Below, piece by piece: positions 23,494-31,846 of a stretch of 44,629 nt of DNA. A program made the position numbers and the translations under genes. The notes below the pieces were generated by a model that saw only the letters and a list, made by a program, of their open reading frames with translations, was not told the origin of the DNA and did not search any database. Positions within the stretch are counted from its first letter, which is position 1. Each line of letters opens with the position of its first letter. This DNA comes from a bacterium (GTDB lineage: Bacteria; Bacillota_I; Bacilli_A; RF39; UBA660), in contig SFSZ01000015.1 in assembly GCA_004563275.1 (NCBI GenBank), positions 1 through 44,629 of the forward strand, read 5' to 3'.

Positions 23494-25650
23494 ATGACTA
23501 AAAAAAGTGATGTTAAAGTTGATGGACAATTGTTTATTGGTGAAGATAGTGTTATAAGATGTGAAGACGATAAAACGGAGATAACAGAGTCTAATTTAAG
23601 AGAATATGCTGATATGCTACAATTTGATACTTTAGCTCAGGAGTGTATTTTAGAAGATTTATGTAGATCTTATAATATTAGTAGAGAAGATATGTTTGTG
23701 TTAATTCATGAACTTAAAAAGAGAGGTAATAATATTGTTACTTTAAATACGTCGGCTTCTCATGATGGTGATGATTTAAAAACACAAGTTACATTAATTC
23801 GTAATTTTGGACATGAAGAGTTAATAAATGATTTGTCTTATAATATTATAGATAATGAAGAAAATATTAAGGTAATGCTTATTTCTGATACAAGATTTGG
23901 AAGTATTTATCAACAAACTACTATATTAAATGATATGTATTTAAAGGCGAAAGAAATGGGTGTTAAATATGTATTTTTAACTGGTGATGTTGTTGAAGGT
24001 ATTTATAGAGGTGCTAAGAGTATTTATAATACGACATTACATAAAGATGGTTATGATGATCAAGCTGATTATGTTGCGGCTTGTTTTCCAAGGATTCAAG
24101 GTATAACAACTTATTTTGTAACGGGTGAGCATGATTTAAGTTTTTTAAAGGGTACTGATAAAGTTGATATTGGTAAGTTAATTGCTGCTAAGAGAGATGA
24201 TATGATTTATTTAGGTCCTAAGAGAAAGAAAGTATCTTTTGTAACAGGAGATAGAAGAAGCGGAAGTATTTCATTTTATTTACAACATTCTAGTGGTAAT
24301 GTTCCTTATACAATTAGTTATAAACCACAACAAAAAATATCTTCATTAAGAAATGAAGATAAAACTGATATTTTAGTTACTAGTCACTTTGCAGCTTGTG
24401 ATTCGTTTTTAAGAAGGGGTGTAAGAAGTTATCAGGTGCCAACTGTTACAGCAACAACTGATGAAATGAAAGATGCTAATACGCCTGTTTATAATACAAT
24501 TGGAGCGTGGGTAGTTTCTTTAGATAGAGATAAAAAGGGTTCTTTAAAAAGGACTAGTCAAATGTATATTCCTTATTATAAGACGATTAAAGATGATTAT
24601 AAAACATTTAAAAAATTAGAGGATTCTGATCATATTTTAGTTCAAGTACCTGAAAAAAGTTTAAAAGATGATCGAGATAAGATGTTTAGTCAAATTAGAA
24701 ATGGTGAAAGTGTTGATAAGATTTGTGAGAGATTAGGTATATCTCCATTGAAGTTTGGCGGTATTGTTGAGGAGTTAAGACATCGTGGATATGATATTTC
24801 AATTGATGAATCTAGTGAAAATAAGGTTGTCATAAAGAAGAATAAGGGTAAAACTAATAAGACTATTAAACCTAATATTGATGAACTTAAAAAGATTAGA
24901 CAAGTTTGGATATCTGATACCCATTTATGTAATGAAGCTCAACAGTTAAATTTAATTAATAAGATTTATAGAGAAGCTGCTGAGAGGGGAATAGATACGG
25001 TTTTACATTTTGGGGATGTTTTAGATGGGGATTATCATAATAGACCAGAACATCAATATGCTTTGTTTAGATTGGGTGCAACTAGGCAGTTAGAGTATTT
25101 AACTAATTATTATCCAAAAGTTGAAGGAATTGAAACATATTTTATAACGGGTACTCATGATCAAACTCATTGTAAGAATGGTGGAGTGTTTGTAGGACCA
25201 GCGATTGAAGAAAAAAGGCCAGATATGCATTTTCTTGGAGATGATATGGGAATTTATCATCCTCTTGGTAGTAAGAAAACTTCAATAGAAATGTTTCATC
25301 CGGGTGGAGGTTGTTCCTCAAGTTTGTCTTATAAGATGCAAAAATATATTGATAAAATGGAACCGGGTACTAAACCTAATATTATTGGAAGTGGTCATTT
25401 TCATCAAAGTCACATGATGGCTTATCGTAATGTAATTGCTTTTTTAATTCCTTGTTTGACTAGTAAAACTAATTTTGCGATTAGACAGGGTTTAGAAAAT
25501 ACGATGGGTGCTTATTTTATTGATATGTATGTTAATGATGATGGTGATATTGAAATGATTGAGTTTGAGGAAAAGAGATTTACAGAAAAAGATATTAAAA
25601 AAGATGATTATATGAAAACTAAACAATTAGTTCTTAAAAAGAAAGATTAG
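23494..25650 (+). CDS. Tandem calcineurin-like metallophosphoesterase protein
   Basis: A 718-residue protein built of two related halves. Each half has a ~50-residue helical region (the first DTLAQECILEDLCRSYNISR; the second VDKICERLGISPLKFG) and a metallophosphoesterase domain. The second (~465-700) has intact motifs: SDTHL, GDVLDGD, GTHDQTH and GSGHFHQSH. The first (~125-330) keeps SDTRFGS, GDVVEG, GEHD and TSHFAA, so the metal-binding His of D-x-H is Arg and the terminal G-H-x-H is lost; it is probably inactive. Substrate unknown. No signal peptide, so cytosolic. Ribosome site GGAAGGTGG; TATAAT at 23453-23458. Confidence 0.8.
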   Translation: MTKKSDVKVDGQLFIGEDSVIRCEDDKTEITESNLREYADMLQFDTLAQECILEDLCRSYNISREDMFVLIHELKKRGNNIVTLNTSASHDGDDLKTQVTLIRNFGHEELINDLSYNIIDNEENIKVMLISDTRFGSIYQQTTILNDMYLKAKEMGVKYVFLTGDVVEGIYRGAKSIYNTTLHKDGYDDQADYVAACFPRIQGITTYFVTGEHDLSFLKGTDKVDIGKLIAAKRDDMIYLGPKRKKVSFVTGDRRSGSISFYLQHSSGNVPYTISYKPQQKISSLRNEDKTDILVTSHFAACDSFLRRGVRSYQVPTVTATTDEMKDANTPVYNTIGAWVVSLDRDKKGSLKRTSQMYIPYYKTIKDDYKTFKKLEDSDHILVQVPEKSLKDDRDKMFSQIRNGESVDKICERLGISPLKFGGIVEELRHRGYDISIDESSENKVVIKKNKGKTNKTIKPNIDELKKIRQVWISDTHLCNEAQQLNLINKIYREAAERGIDTVLHFGDVLDGDYHNRPEHQYALFRLGATRQLEYLTNYYPKVEGIETYFITGTHDQTHCKNGGVFVGPAIEEKRPDMHFLGDDMGIYHPLGSKKTSIEMFHPGGGCSSSLSYKMQKYIDKMEPGTKPNIIGSGHFHQSHMMAYRNVIAFLIPCLTSKTNFAIRQGLENTMGAYFIDMYVNDDGDIEMIEFEEKRFTEKDIKKDDYMKTKQLVLKKKD

Positions 25651-25651
25651 A

Positions 25652-25675
25652 AAAAGGCAAATAGTTGCCTTTTTT
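25652..25675. terminator. Bidirectional terminator
   Basis: AAAAGGCAA (25652-25660) pairs with TTGCCTTTT (25665-25673), with T runs on both strands. It separates the phosphoesterase gene from gerM. Confidence 0.85.
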
Positions 25676-26597
25676 ATATGGAGTAGGTTTTATAAGAATT
25701 ATTAATATTATATATTACTTTATCTACTTTATAGTTTTCTTTAATTGATAAATTTATAGAGTAGACGATGTTTTCAATTTGATTATTATTTAATCTATTA
25801 AATATTTCTGAGTTCAAGTTAATTAAGATAGTATCTTCAGTTTGTTCGTAGCTCATTTTTTGAACGTCTTTTAAATAGCTTATTAGGCCAGTTTGATAAA
25901 CTGATTTAGAGGCTAATTCGTCGATGATTATTTCAATTTTATCTTTATTTTCATTATTTACAATGGTTACTGGAACATAGTAATAATAATCATTATATTT
26001 GGAAAGATAGTAAATAGTGGTTTTATTGGTGCCTTTAATGCTGGTAAAATCATAGATATGATTAATACCATAAGTTCGATCTAATATAGGGTCTATGTAT
26101 TTTCCACTGTTTGGCAGTTTTGTTAAAATGTTTCCTTCAATATAAATGGATATTTTATTAATGTCTTTAATACTAGTAATAGAATAGATGATTGAACTTA
26201 TTAGTTTTTCTTCATCATCTTCTTTAACGTTAAAGAATTCTTTACTAAAGTTTAGTCTAACTAAGTCTTTATCGATACTTACTGATAATAATTTGGTGTT
26301 TTGAGGAATTATGGGTTTAAATCCTTCTTTAATATAATTTGATTTATCACTTTTAATTGTTAGATATTTTATTATTTCTTTAATTTGTTTTTCTTTTTCT
26401 TGTTCATCTAGATATATTGAGACTCTTCCTACATAGTTATTACTATCTAGAAGATAAATAATTGATTCTGGTTTGGTTGTTATTTTTTCATTTTTTTTAT
26501 TTTCTTTTTCTTTGGTTGGAAAAATCCAGACCATTAATATTATAAATAGGCTTGATATTATTAGAAATAGCCTTTTTTTAAGCTTATTTTTTAACAT
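25674..26597 (-). CDS. gerM: GerM-like spore germination/sporulation protein (two GerMN domains)
   Basis: A 307-residue protein. Residues ~8-26 are a hydrophobic anchor (RLFLIISSLFIILMVWIF). Two GerMN modules follow: ~45-165 (SIIYLLDSNNYVGRVSIYL, IIPQNTKLLSVSIDKDLVRL, NFSKEFF) and ~185-300 (TTIYYLSKYNDYYYYVPVTI, LNSEIFNR). Length and order match Bacillus GerM, a mother-cell protein of the outer forespore membrane that works with the SpoIIIA-SpoIIQ channel. The ribosome site GGAGGTAAA is just before ATG. It lies downstream of gerE and spoIIIAH on the same strand, a sporulation cluster. Confidence 0.85.
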   Translation of the reverse strand: MLKNKLKKRLFLIISSLFIILMVWIFPTKEKENKKNEKITTKPESIIYLLDSNNYVGRVSIYLDEQEKEKQIKEIIKYLTIKSDKSNYIKEGFKPIIPQNTKLLSVSIDKDLVRLNFSKEFFNVKEDDEEKLISSIIYSITSIKDINKISIYIEGNILTKLPNSGKYIDPILDRTYGINHIYDFTSIKGTNKTTIYYLSKYNDYYYYVPVTIVNNENKDKIEIIIDELASKSVYQTGLISYLKDVQKMSYEQTEDTILINLNSEIFNRLNNNQIENIVYSINLSIKENYKVDKVIYNINNSYKTYSI

Positions 26598-26630
26598 TTT
26601 ACCTCCATTTAAGTATATTCTAATGGAATT

Positions 26631-26655
26631 AAAAAAAGTCGCTTTAAAACGACTT
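26631..26655 (-). terminator. Terminator of the gerE transcript
   Basis: On the minus strand AAGTCG pairs with CGACTT (26636-26641 with 26650-26655), followed by a T run (26631-26637 on the plus strand reads A). It overlaps the gerE stop codon. Confidence 0.8.
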
Positions 26656-26860
26656 ATAATGAAATTTCACCTAATTTAATTAATTCTAATATAGCAATTG
26701 AACGATTCTTAACATTTAGTTTTTGCATTACATTGGAAATGTGATTTCTAACTGTTTTTTGACTAATACCTAGATAGTTACTGATTTCATCGGTGCTTTT
26801 ATTAAGTACTAGTAGTTCAAATATTTCTTTTTCTCTATTAGTAAGTATACTTTTTTGCAT
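26654..26860 (-). CDS. gerE: GerE-like LuxR-type regulator
   Basis: A 68-residue protein that is a bare LuxR/GerE DNA-binding domain: LTNREKEIFELLVLN, then STDEISNYLGISQKTVRNHI and VMQKLNVKNRSIAILEL. Bacillus GerE is 74 residues with the same single-domain form and acts late in the mother cell with sigma-K to switch spore coat genes. Size, absence of a receiver domain and the spoIIIAH and gerM neighbours support gerE over a response regulator. Ribosome site GTGAGGTT upstream. Confidence 0.8.
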   Translation of the reverse strand: MQKSILTNREKEIFELLVLNKSTDEISNYLGISQKTVRNHISNVMQKLNVKNRSIAILELIKLGEISL

Positions 26861-26930
26861 TTTAACCTCACTTTCAGTATCTTCACTGATATTTTATGAA
26901 AAAGAAACTTTTTAGTGAGGAAATAAGTAA

Positions 26931-27425
26931 TTATTGATATTTAACAGTAATATATTTTTTTTCTTTAAATTCTTTTTGTATTGTTCTGATAATATTGTTA
27001 GCTTCTTTATATGATGATTTTTTAGAAGATAGGGTAACTGATATCTGATCATCTTTGATTTTAATGAAACTCTTAATGTTATGGGTATCTAAAATAATCT
27101 TTTCTAAAGCATCTTCTTTGCCTTTATTATAGTTAATATTTTGAATTTTCTCATAAGCATTACTTTTTTCTTCAGCATTAGAATTTTTATCAATTAATTT
27201 TGATTCTAATTCATTCATTTCTTTTAGAACTGCTTCATCATCTTCAATTCTAAGAGTTGCTAAAGAATCATTAGCATCAATTTTAGTTTCAGTTTTTTCA
27301 CTACTTGTTTTTTCAGATTCAATCAAAGAAGAAAGAGAAGCTTCAGGCATCGCAATATAATATACAGATAATACTAGAATAAGACTAAATAAGGTTAAAA
27401 ACCATAATTTTTGTTTATTAATCAT
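26931..27425 (-). CDS. spoIIIAH: SpoIIIAH-like stage III sporulation protein
   Basis: A 164-residue protein with one N-terminal transmembrane helix (KLWFLTLFSLILVLSVYYIA), an acidic Ser/Glu/Lys linker with predicted coiled coil (EAVLKEMNELESKL), and a C-terminal YscJ/FliF-like ring-building domain (ALEKIILDTHNIKSFIKIKD, QISVTLSSKK, ANNIIRTIQKEF). This matches SpoIIIAH, which joins SpoIIQ across the intermembrane space to form the mother cell-forespore channel. It stands alone, apart from spoIIIAA-AG, and shorter than the Bacillus protein (218). Ribosome site TGGAGGAT. Confidence 0.82.
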   Translation of the reverse strand: MINKQKLWFLTLFSLILVLSVYYIAMPEASLSSLIESEKTSSEKTETKIDANDSLATLRIEDDEAVLKEMNELESKLIDKNSNAEEKSNAYEKIQNINYNKGKEDALEKIILDTHNIKSFIKIKDDQISVTLSSKKSSYKEANNIIRTIQKEFKEKKYITVKYQ

Positions 27426-27607
27426 ATATCCTCCAATTAATAAATTATATTAAATTAGATTTATTTTATTACTATATAATCCATCTTAGGATATCAAGCA
27501 TAATTCTTAAGAAATATCTAAATCTCATTTTAATCCTTTCTAATTTGGCTTACTTATTATTTATATTAAACTTTTTATAAGCATTTCCTTTTTATTTTTC
27601 TTATAAG

Positions 27608-27636
27608 TTGATTATTTCTTGAGAAAATAGTATATT
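27608..27636 (+). promoter_or_regulatory. Sigma-A-type promoter before the bacteriocin-like cassette
   Basis: TTGATT (27608-27613) and TATATT (27631-27636), 17-base spacer, just before ATG 27652. The 27426-27651 gap must also hold the divergent spoIIIAH promoter, which I could not assign. Confidence 0.6.
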
Positions 27637-27651
27637 TAATATGAGGTTAAT

Positions 27652-28338
27652 ATGAGACAGTTATATATTTACTTAATGTTTTTAATCATTTATTCTTTTT
27701 TAGGATATATATATGAAGTCTTTTATCAAAGGATTATTTTTAAAAAATGGGTTAATCCTGGTTTTTTACATGGACCTTATTTTATAGTTAGAGGATTATT
27801 TTCACTTATTGTAATTTATTTATTAAACGGATATTATAATGATCCTTTAGTTATTTTTGTATTTGGGTGTATTATTTCAAGTTTATTTGAATATTATATG
27901 AGTTATTTACTTGAAAGGGTTTTTAAGTGTAAATTTTGGGATTATAGTGGATATAAATATAATGTTAATGGAAGAATTAATATTAATAAGAATATTTTAG
28001 ATGGATTATTAGCTTTAGTTATTATTTATTGTTTAAATCCTTTATTAAAATATGTTTTTAGTTTTGTTGATACTTTATATTTAAAATATATTAGTTTAGG
28101 ATTGTTATTAATTATATTACTTGATTTTATATTTAGTTTCTTTGAAGCTAAGAGAATATGTGATATTGCTAATCATATGGAATTAATATTGAATGAGTAT
28201 GTTAAAAATAAAAATATCAAGCTTAATAAAATTAAGATGAGATTAATATATGCTTATCCATATTTAATTAATAATGATAGGGTTGTTAAAAGACTTTATA
28301 AGTTAAAAAAAGATTTTTCAAAAAGAAAGAATTTGTAA
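27652..28338 (+). CDS. Multi-pass membrane protein of the CmpB-type putative permease family
   Basis: A 228-residue protein with about five hydrophobic helices (~8-25, 45-62, 64-85, 118-135, 145-165). The pattern FLGYIYEVFYQ, KWVNPGFLHGPYFIVRG and LFEYYMSYLLERVFKCKFWDYSG is typical of the PF06541 putative ABC-transporter permease family, common in Bacillota and of unknown function. The C-terminal ~60 residues are cytoplasmic and basic. It lies upstream of the C39 exporter and two bacteriocin-like peptides, so it may serve immunity or export, but could be an unrelated neighbour. Confidence 0.72.
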   Translation: MRQLYIYLMFLIIYSFLGYIYEVFYQRIIFKKWVNPGFLHGPYFIVRGLFSLIVIYLLNGYYNDPLVIFVFGCIISSLFEYYMSYLLERVFKCKFWDYSGYKYNVNGRININKNILDGLLALVIIYCLNPLLKYVFSFVDTLYLKYISLGLLLIILLDFIFSFFEAKRICDIANHMELILNEYVKNKNIKLNKIKMRLIYAYPYLINNDRVVKRLYKLKKDFSKRKNL

Positions 28339-28433
28339 TTATTTTTACAGATTCTTTTTCTTTTCCACATTTTTATTTTTTTTAAAGGAAATTTTTATCT
28401 TTTCGTTAAAAGAAATAGTGAAGGGTGAAAAAG

Positions 28434-30425
28434 ATGAATAAGATAATTATAAGACAAGATGATGAAGCAGATTGTGGTGCTTGTTCTTTATATTCTATTA
28501 TTTCATATTTTAAAGGCTTTGTGCCTTTAGAAGTAATAAAGTATGATACGATAACAAGTAAAAGTGGAACAACGTTCTTAAACCTTAAAAATGCAGGAAT
28601 AAAGTATGGGTTTGATGTTTATGGTTTTAATGGTGAAATTAATAATAAATGTTTACCTTGTATAATTCAAACTAAAATAAATGGTTATAATCATTTTATA
28701 GTAGTTTATGAAATACATAGAGATTATTATTTATGTATGGATCCAGCTAAAGGTATGGTTAAGATTAAGCTAGATGATTTTAATAAAATGTTTACTGGCA
28801 ATATTTTAAAATTTACCCCAATTAATAATATAGTTAAATATAAAAAGAATAATTATTTTATAAATTATTTATATTCTTTATTTAAAGAGAATATAAGAAC
28901 TATTATATTAATTATAGTTTTAAGTGTATTATTCGTTTTTTCTAGTTATGTTGGTACTTATATATTAAAATCATTAATTAATAATTATAGTTTGTTGTTG
29001 TTATCTTTTTATGTTTTATTATCTTCTTTAAAAGTTTTTTTAGATTATATTAAAAATTATTATTTGGCTTACTTAAATTTTAATATTAATACTAAAATAA
29101 TTTATGGTTATCTTAAACATTATTTTAAATTACCCTTTAAATATATTCAGTTAAAAAATCCTGGGGATATAATTTCTCGAATTAATGACATTAATAGTTT
29201 TAAAGATTTCTTTGGTAAGGAATTAGTTAATATGCTTTTATATTTTATATTTTTTATAGGAACTTTAATAATAATTGCTTGTTATAATTATTATTTATGT
29301 TTAATTATTATGTTTATTACAATAGTTTTATTAATGATAGGAATTATTCTTAGTAAAAAGTATAATAAATATTATTATGAAGTTATCGATAGTGAAAATA
29401 GTTTTATGAATTTAAATATTGAGTATATTAATAAAATTAAAGTTATTAAAAATATGAGAAAAGAAGATTTATTTTTAAAGAAGGTGAATGATTCTTCGGT
29501 ATCTAATTATAGTAATTATTTTAATTTAGAATGTAAGATTAATAATTATAATTTTATTTTAGGTATTTATAATGTATTATTATTTGTTATTTCTTTTGTA
29601 TTTTTACTTTATAGTAAGAGTTTGATTTCTAATATTTTTATGATTTATATATTTTTAAATTATTATTATGAAAGTGTTAGTTATTATTATTCTTTATTGC
29701 CTAGTTTTATTTATTTTAAGAATGTTTTATCAAGAATTAATGCCATTTATTATTTAAATGATAAATGTTTCTTAAAGCCTTTAAAATTAACTAATTATGA
29801 TATATGTATTAATGACTTATCTTATAGTATTAATAATAGGTCTATATATAATAATTTTAATTTAAAGATTAGAATGGGTGAGAAGATTTTACTTTTAGGT
29901 GAAAATGGAAGTGGTAAAAGTACTTTGTTTAATTTATTAGTAAAGAATATAGATAATTACAAAGGAAATATTTTAATTGGAAGAAATGATTTAAGACGAA
30001 TAAGATATGATGATTTAAATAATTTTATTAGTTATGTGTCTCAAGAAAATACTATTTTTAATGATACTTTTTTAAATAACATTATATTAGATAATAAATA
30101 TGATGAATATAAATTTAAGTTAATACTTAATTTAGTTGATTTAGATGGTTTTATAAAAAATAGATATGATAATTATGAATTTGTAATTAGAGATAATATA
30201 AGTGGTGGTGAAAGACAAAAAATAATTTTAGCTAGAACGTTATATCAAGATTTTAATATTTTACTTTTAGATGAAGCTATGAGTGAAATAAGTAAATATT
30301 CTAGAATGAAGATAATTAATAATATTAATAACTATTTTAAGAATAAGACTATTATTTACATAAGTCATTATTATGAAAAGTATCCATTTGATAAGGTGAT
30401 TAATTTAACTGATAGAAAGGAGTAA
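28434..30425 (+). CDS. Peptidase-containing ABC exporter (bacteriocin PCAT)
   Basis: A 663-residue exporter. Residues 1-130 are a C39 cysteine peptidase that cleaves after a Gly-Gly leader: Q8, C14 (DCGACS), H87 (NHFIVVYE) and D103 (CMDPAKG). Residues ~150-430 form the six-helix transmembrane domain. The ATPase domain (~455-660) has Walker A GENGSGKST, Q-loop SQENT, signature SGGERQ, Walker B ILLLDEA and switch H in ISHYY. It cleaves and exports peptides across the membrane; the two substrates are plausibly the short genes immediately downstream, whose ribosome site lies in its last codons. ATG 28434 is chosen over GTG 28425 because AAGGG precedes it. Confidence 0.93.
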   Translation: MNKIIIRQDDEADCGACSLYSIISYFKGFVPLEVIKYDTITSKSGTTFLNLKNAGIKYGFDVYGFNGEINNKCLPCIIQTKINGYNHFIVVYEIHRDYYLCMDPAKGMVKIKLDDFNKMFTGNILKFTPINNIVKYKKNNYFINYLYSLFKENIRTIILIIVLSVLFVFSSYVGTYILKSLINNYSLLLLSFYVLLSSLKVFLDYIKNYYLAYLNFNINTKIIYGYLKHYFKLPFKYIQLKNPGDIISRINDINSFKDFFGKELVNMLLYFIFFIGTLIIIACYNYYLCLIIMFITIVLLMIGIILSKKYNKYYYEVIDSENSFMNLNIEYINKIKVIKNMRKEDLFLKKVNDSSVSNYSNYFNLECKINNYNFILGIYNVLLFVISFVFLLYSKSLISNIFMIYIFLNYYYESVSYYYSLLPSFIYFKNVLSRINAIYYLNDKCFLKPLKLTNYDICINDLSYSINNRSIYNNFNLKIRMGEKILLLGENGSGKSTLFNLLVKNIDNYKGNILIGRNDLRRIRYDDLNNFISYVSQENTIFNDTFLNNIILDNKYDEYKFKLILNLVDLDGFIKNRYDNYEFVIRDNISGGERQKIILARTLYQDFNILLLDEAMSEISKYSRMKIINNINNYFKNKTIIYISHYYEKYPFDKVINLTDRKE

Positions 30426-30429
30426 GATA

Positions 30430-30567
30430 ATGCTTACTAATAAGGAACTTGATCAAATTGATGGTGGAGCAGTAAGATGGGGAATTGGAATAGCTATTGG
30501 TTCTGTAATTACTTTATTAATTGGTATTATTGATGGATATTTACGTCCGCTTAAATGTAATAATTAA
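30430..30567 (+). CDS. Double-glycine leader peptide, candidate class IIb bacteriocin subunit 1
   Basis: A 45-residue peptide. Its leader is MLTNKELDQIDGG, with the typical L-x-x-hydrophobic-x-GG pattern, and cleavage is expected after G13. The 32-residue mature part starts AVRWGIGIAIGSVITLLIGI and ends YLRPLKCNN: hydrophobic and small-residue rich, with two GxxxG motifs (G20-G24 and G32-G36), as in two-peptide class IIb bacteriocins. It has a single Cys, so no disulfide within the chain. The ribosome site AAAGGAG overlaps the end of the exporter gene. The stop shares a base with the next ATG. Confidence 0.82.
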   Translation: MLTNKELDQIDGGAVRWGIGIAIGSVITLLIGIIDGYLRPLKCNN

Positions 30568-30713
30568 TGAAGGATGAAGAATTAGCTAACATTAGTGGTG
30601 GACTTAATGGGACTATTATTAATGCAATAAGTAGACTTATTTCAACTTTACTTGAATTAGGTAGAACTATTGGGTCTTCACTTAATAGATTTAAGCATAA
30701 AAATAAATGTTAG
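30567..30713 (+). CDS. Double-glycine leader peptide, candidate class IIb bacteriocin subunit 2
   Basis: A 48-residue peptide. Its leader is MKDEELANISGG, with cleavage expected after G12. The 36-residue mature part is an amphipathic cationic helix (LNGTIINAISRLISTLLELG, then RTIGSSLNRFKHKNKC) with GRTIG as GxxxG. Start and stop overlap with peptide 1 (TAATG), so the two should be made in equal amounts, as expected for a two-peptide system. A single C-terminal Cys is notable: with the Cys of peptide 1, one inter-chain disulfide is possible. No immunity gene follows; the next gene is cca. Confidence 0.8.
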   Translation: MKDEELANISGGLNGTIINAISRLISTLLELGRTIGSSLNRFKHKNKC

Positions 30714-30742
30714 TTCACAAAGTAATTTTTATTTGGTATACT
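30714..30742 (+). promoter_or_regulatory. Sigma-A promoter of cca
   Basis: TTCACA (30714-30719) and TATACT (30737-30742) with a 17-base spacer. It separates the cca-dnaD-nth operon from the bacteriocin genes; no terminator is visible between them. Confidence 0.7.
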
Positions 30743-30758
30743 TATTAGGGTGTATTAA

Positions 30759-31841
30759 ATGAACTCTAATATAGAAAAAATATTAAGGAAAATAGAAAAT
30801 AATGGATTTGAAGCTTATGTGGTCGGAGGATTTGTTAGAGATAATCTTCTTGGTATATATACTACTGATGTTGATATTTGCACGAATGCTTTACCTAAAG
30901 ATATTATAAAAATATTTAAGGTAAAAAAAGAAACTGAAAATTATGGTTCTATTTCTCTTAATGATGGAACTTATAATTACGATATTACTACTTATCGTAA
31001 GGAATCTTCTTATGAGAATAGAAAACCACAAAGTATTGAATATACAAATAATTTGATACTTGATATTCAAAGAAGAGATTTTACTATTAATTCTTTATGT
31101 ATGAGTAGTAGTGGTCAAATATTCGATTATTTAAATGGTAAAGAAGATATTAAGAATAAGACGATTAGAGTTATAGGCGATATTGATACTAAATTAACCG
31201 AAGATCCTTTACGTATTATGAGAGCAATAAGATTTGCTGCCGTTTTAGATTTTAAACTTGATAGTAAAATAATTTTATTTATTAAGAATAATAAGAATCT
31301 TATTGAGTCTTTAAGTTTTACGAGAAAAAGAGAAGAATTAGATAAAATTTTTTCTTCTAGAAATGCCTTAAATGGATTAAATCTTTTAAAAAAATTAGAT
31401 TTATTAGATACACTAAAGATTAATTATGATACTATAGTTGTTGTACCAGATATATTAGGAGTTTGGGCACAAATAGATTTCGATGAACGTTATCCTTTTA
31501 CGAAGAATAGTTTGGATAGCATACGTAAGATTAGAATACTAATTCAGCAAAAGACGATATCTGATTATGATTTATATAATTATGGATTATATATTTGCAG
31601 TGTGGCTGCTGATATTTTAGATTATCCAAAAGAAGATCTAAATATTAGATTTAAAGAATTACCTATATATTCAAAGAAAGATTTAAAGATAACTTCTAAA
31701 GATATTATTGAATCTTTAAATATTGAACCATCAAATAAAATTAAAGATATTTTTAATGATTTGGTTTTAAATGTTCTTAATAAAAGTTTAATTAATGAAA
31801 GAGATATTTTAATAAAATATATACAAGATAAATGGAAGTGA
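30759..31841 (+). CDS. cca: CCA tRNA nucleotidyltransferase
   Basis: A 360-residue class II nucleotidyltransferase that adds or repairs the 3' CCA of tRNA in the cytosol. Visible are the head-domain motif VVGGFVRDNLLG with catalytic TTDVDICT (DxD), the ribose-selecting RRDFTINSL, and the neck motif DPLRIMRAIRFAA. Length is slightly below the Bacillus enzyme (~397). It starts an apparent operon with dnaD (5-base gap) and nth. The only tRNA in this window already encodes CCA, so the role is probably repair. Confidence 0.95.
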   Translation: MNSNIEKILRKIENNGFEAYVVGGFVRDNLLGIYTTDVDICTNALPKDIIKIFKVKKETENYGSISLNDGTYNYDITTYRKESSYENRKPQSIEYTNNLILDIQRRDFTINSLCMSSSGQIFDYLNGKEDIKNKTIRVIGDIDTKLTEDPLRIMRAIRFAAVLDFKLDSKIILFIKNNKNLIESLSFTRKREELDKIFSSRNALNGLNLLKKLDLLDTLKINYDTIVVVPDILGVWAQIDFDERYPFTKNSLDSIRKIRILIQQKTISDYDLYNYGLYICSVAADILDYPKEDLNIRFKELPIYSKKDLKITSKDIIESLNIEPSNKIKDIFNDLVLNVLNKSLINERDILIKYIQDKWK

Positions 31842-31846
31842 TATAG

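Noticed and set aside
28339..28433. Terminator between the CmpB-type gene and the exporter
   Set aside because: The region is T-rich but I found no stem of useful length, so the two genes may be co-transcribed.
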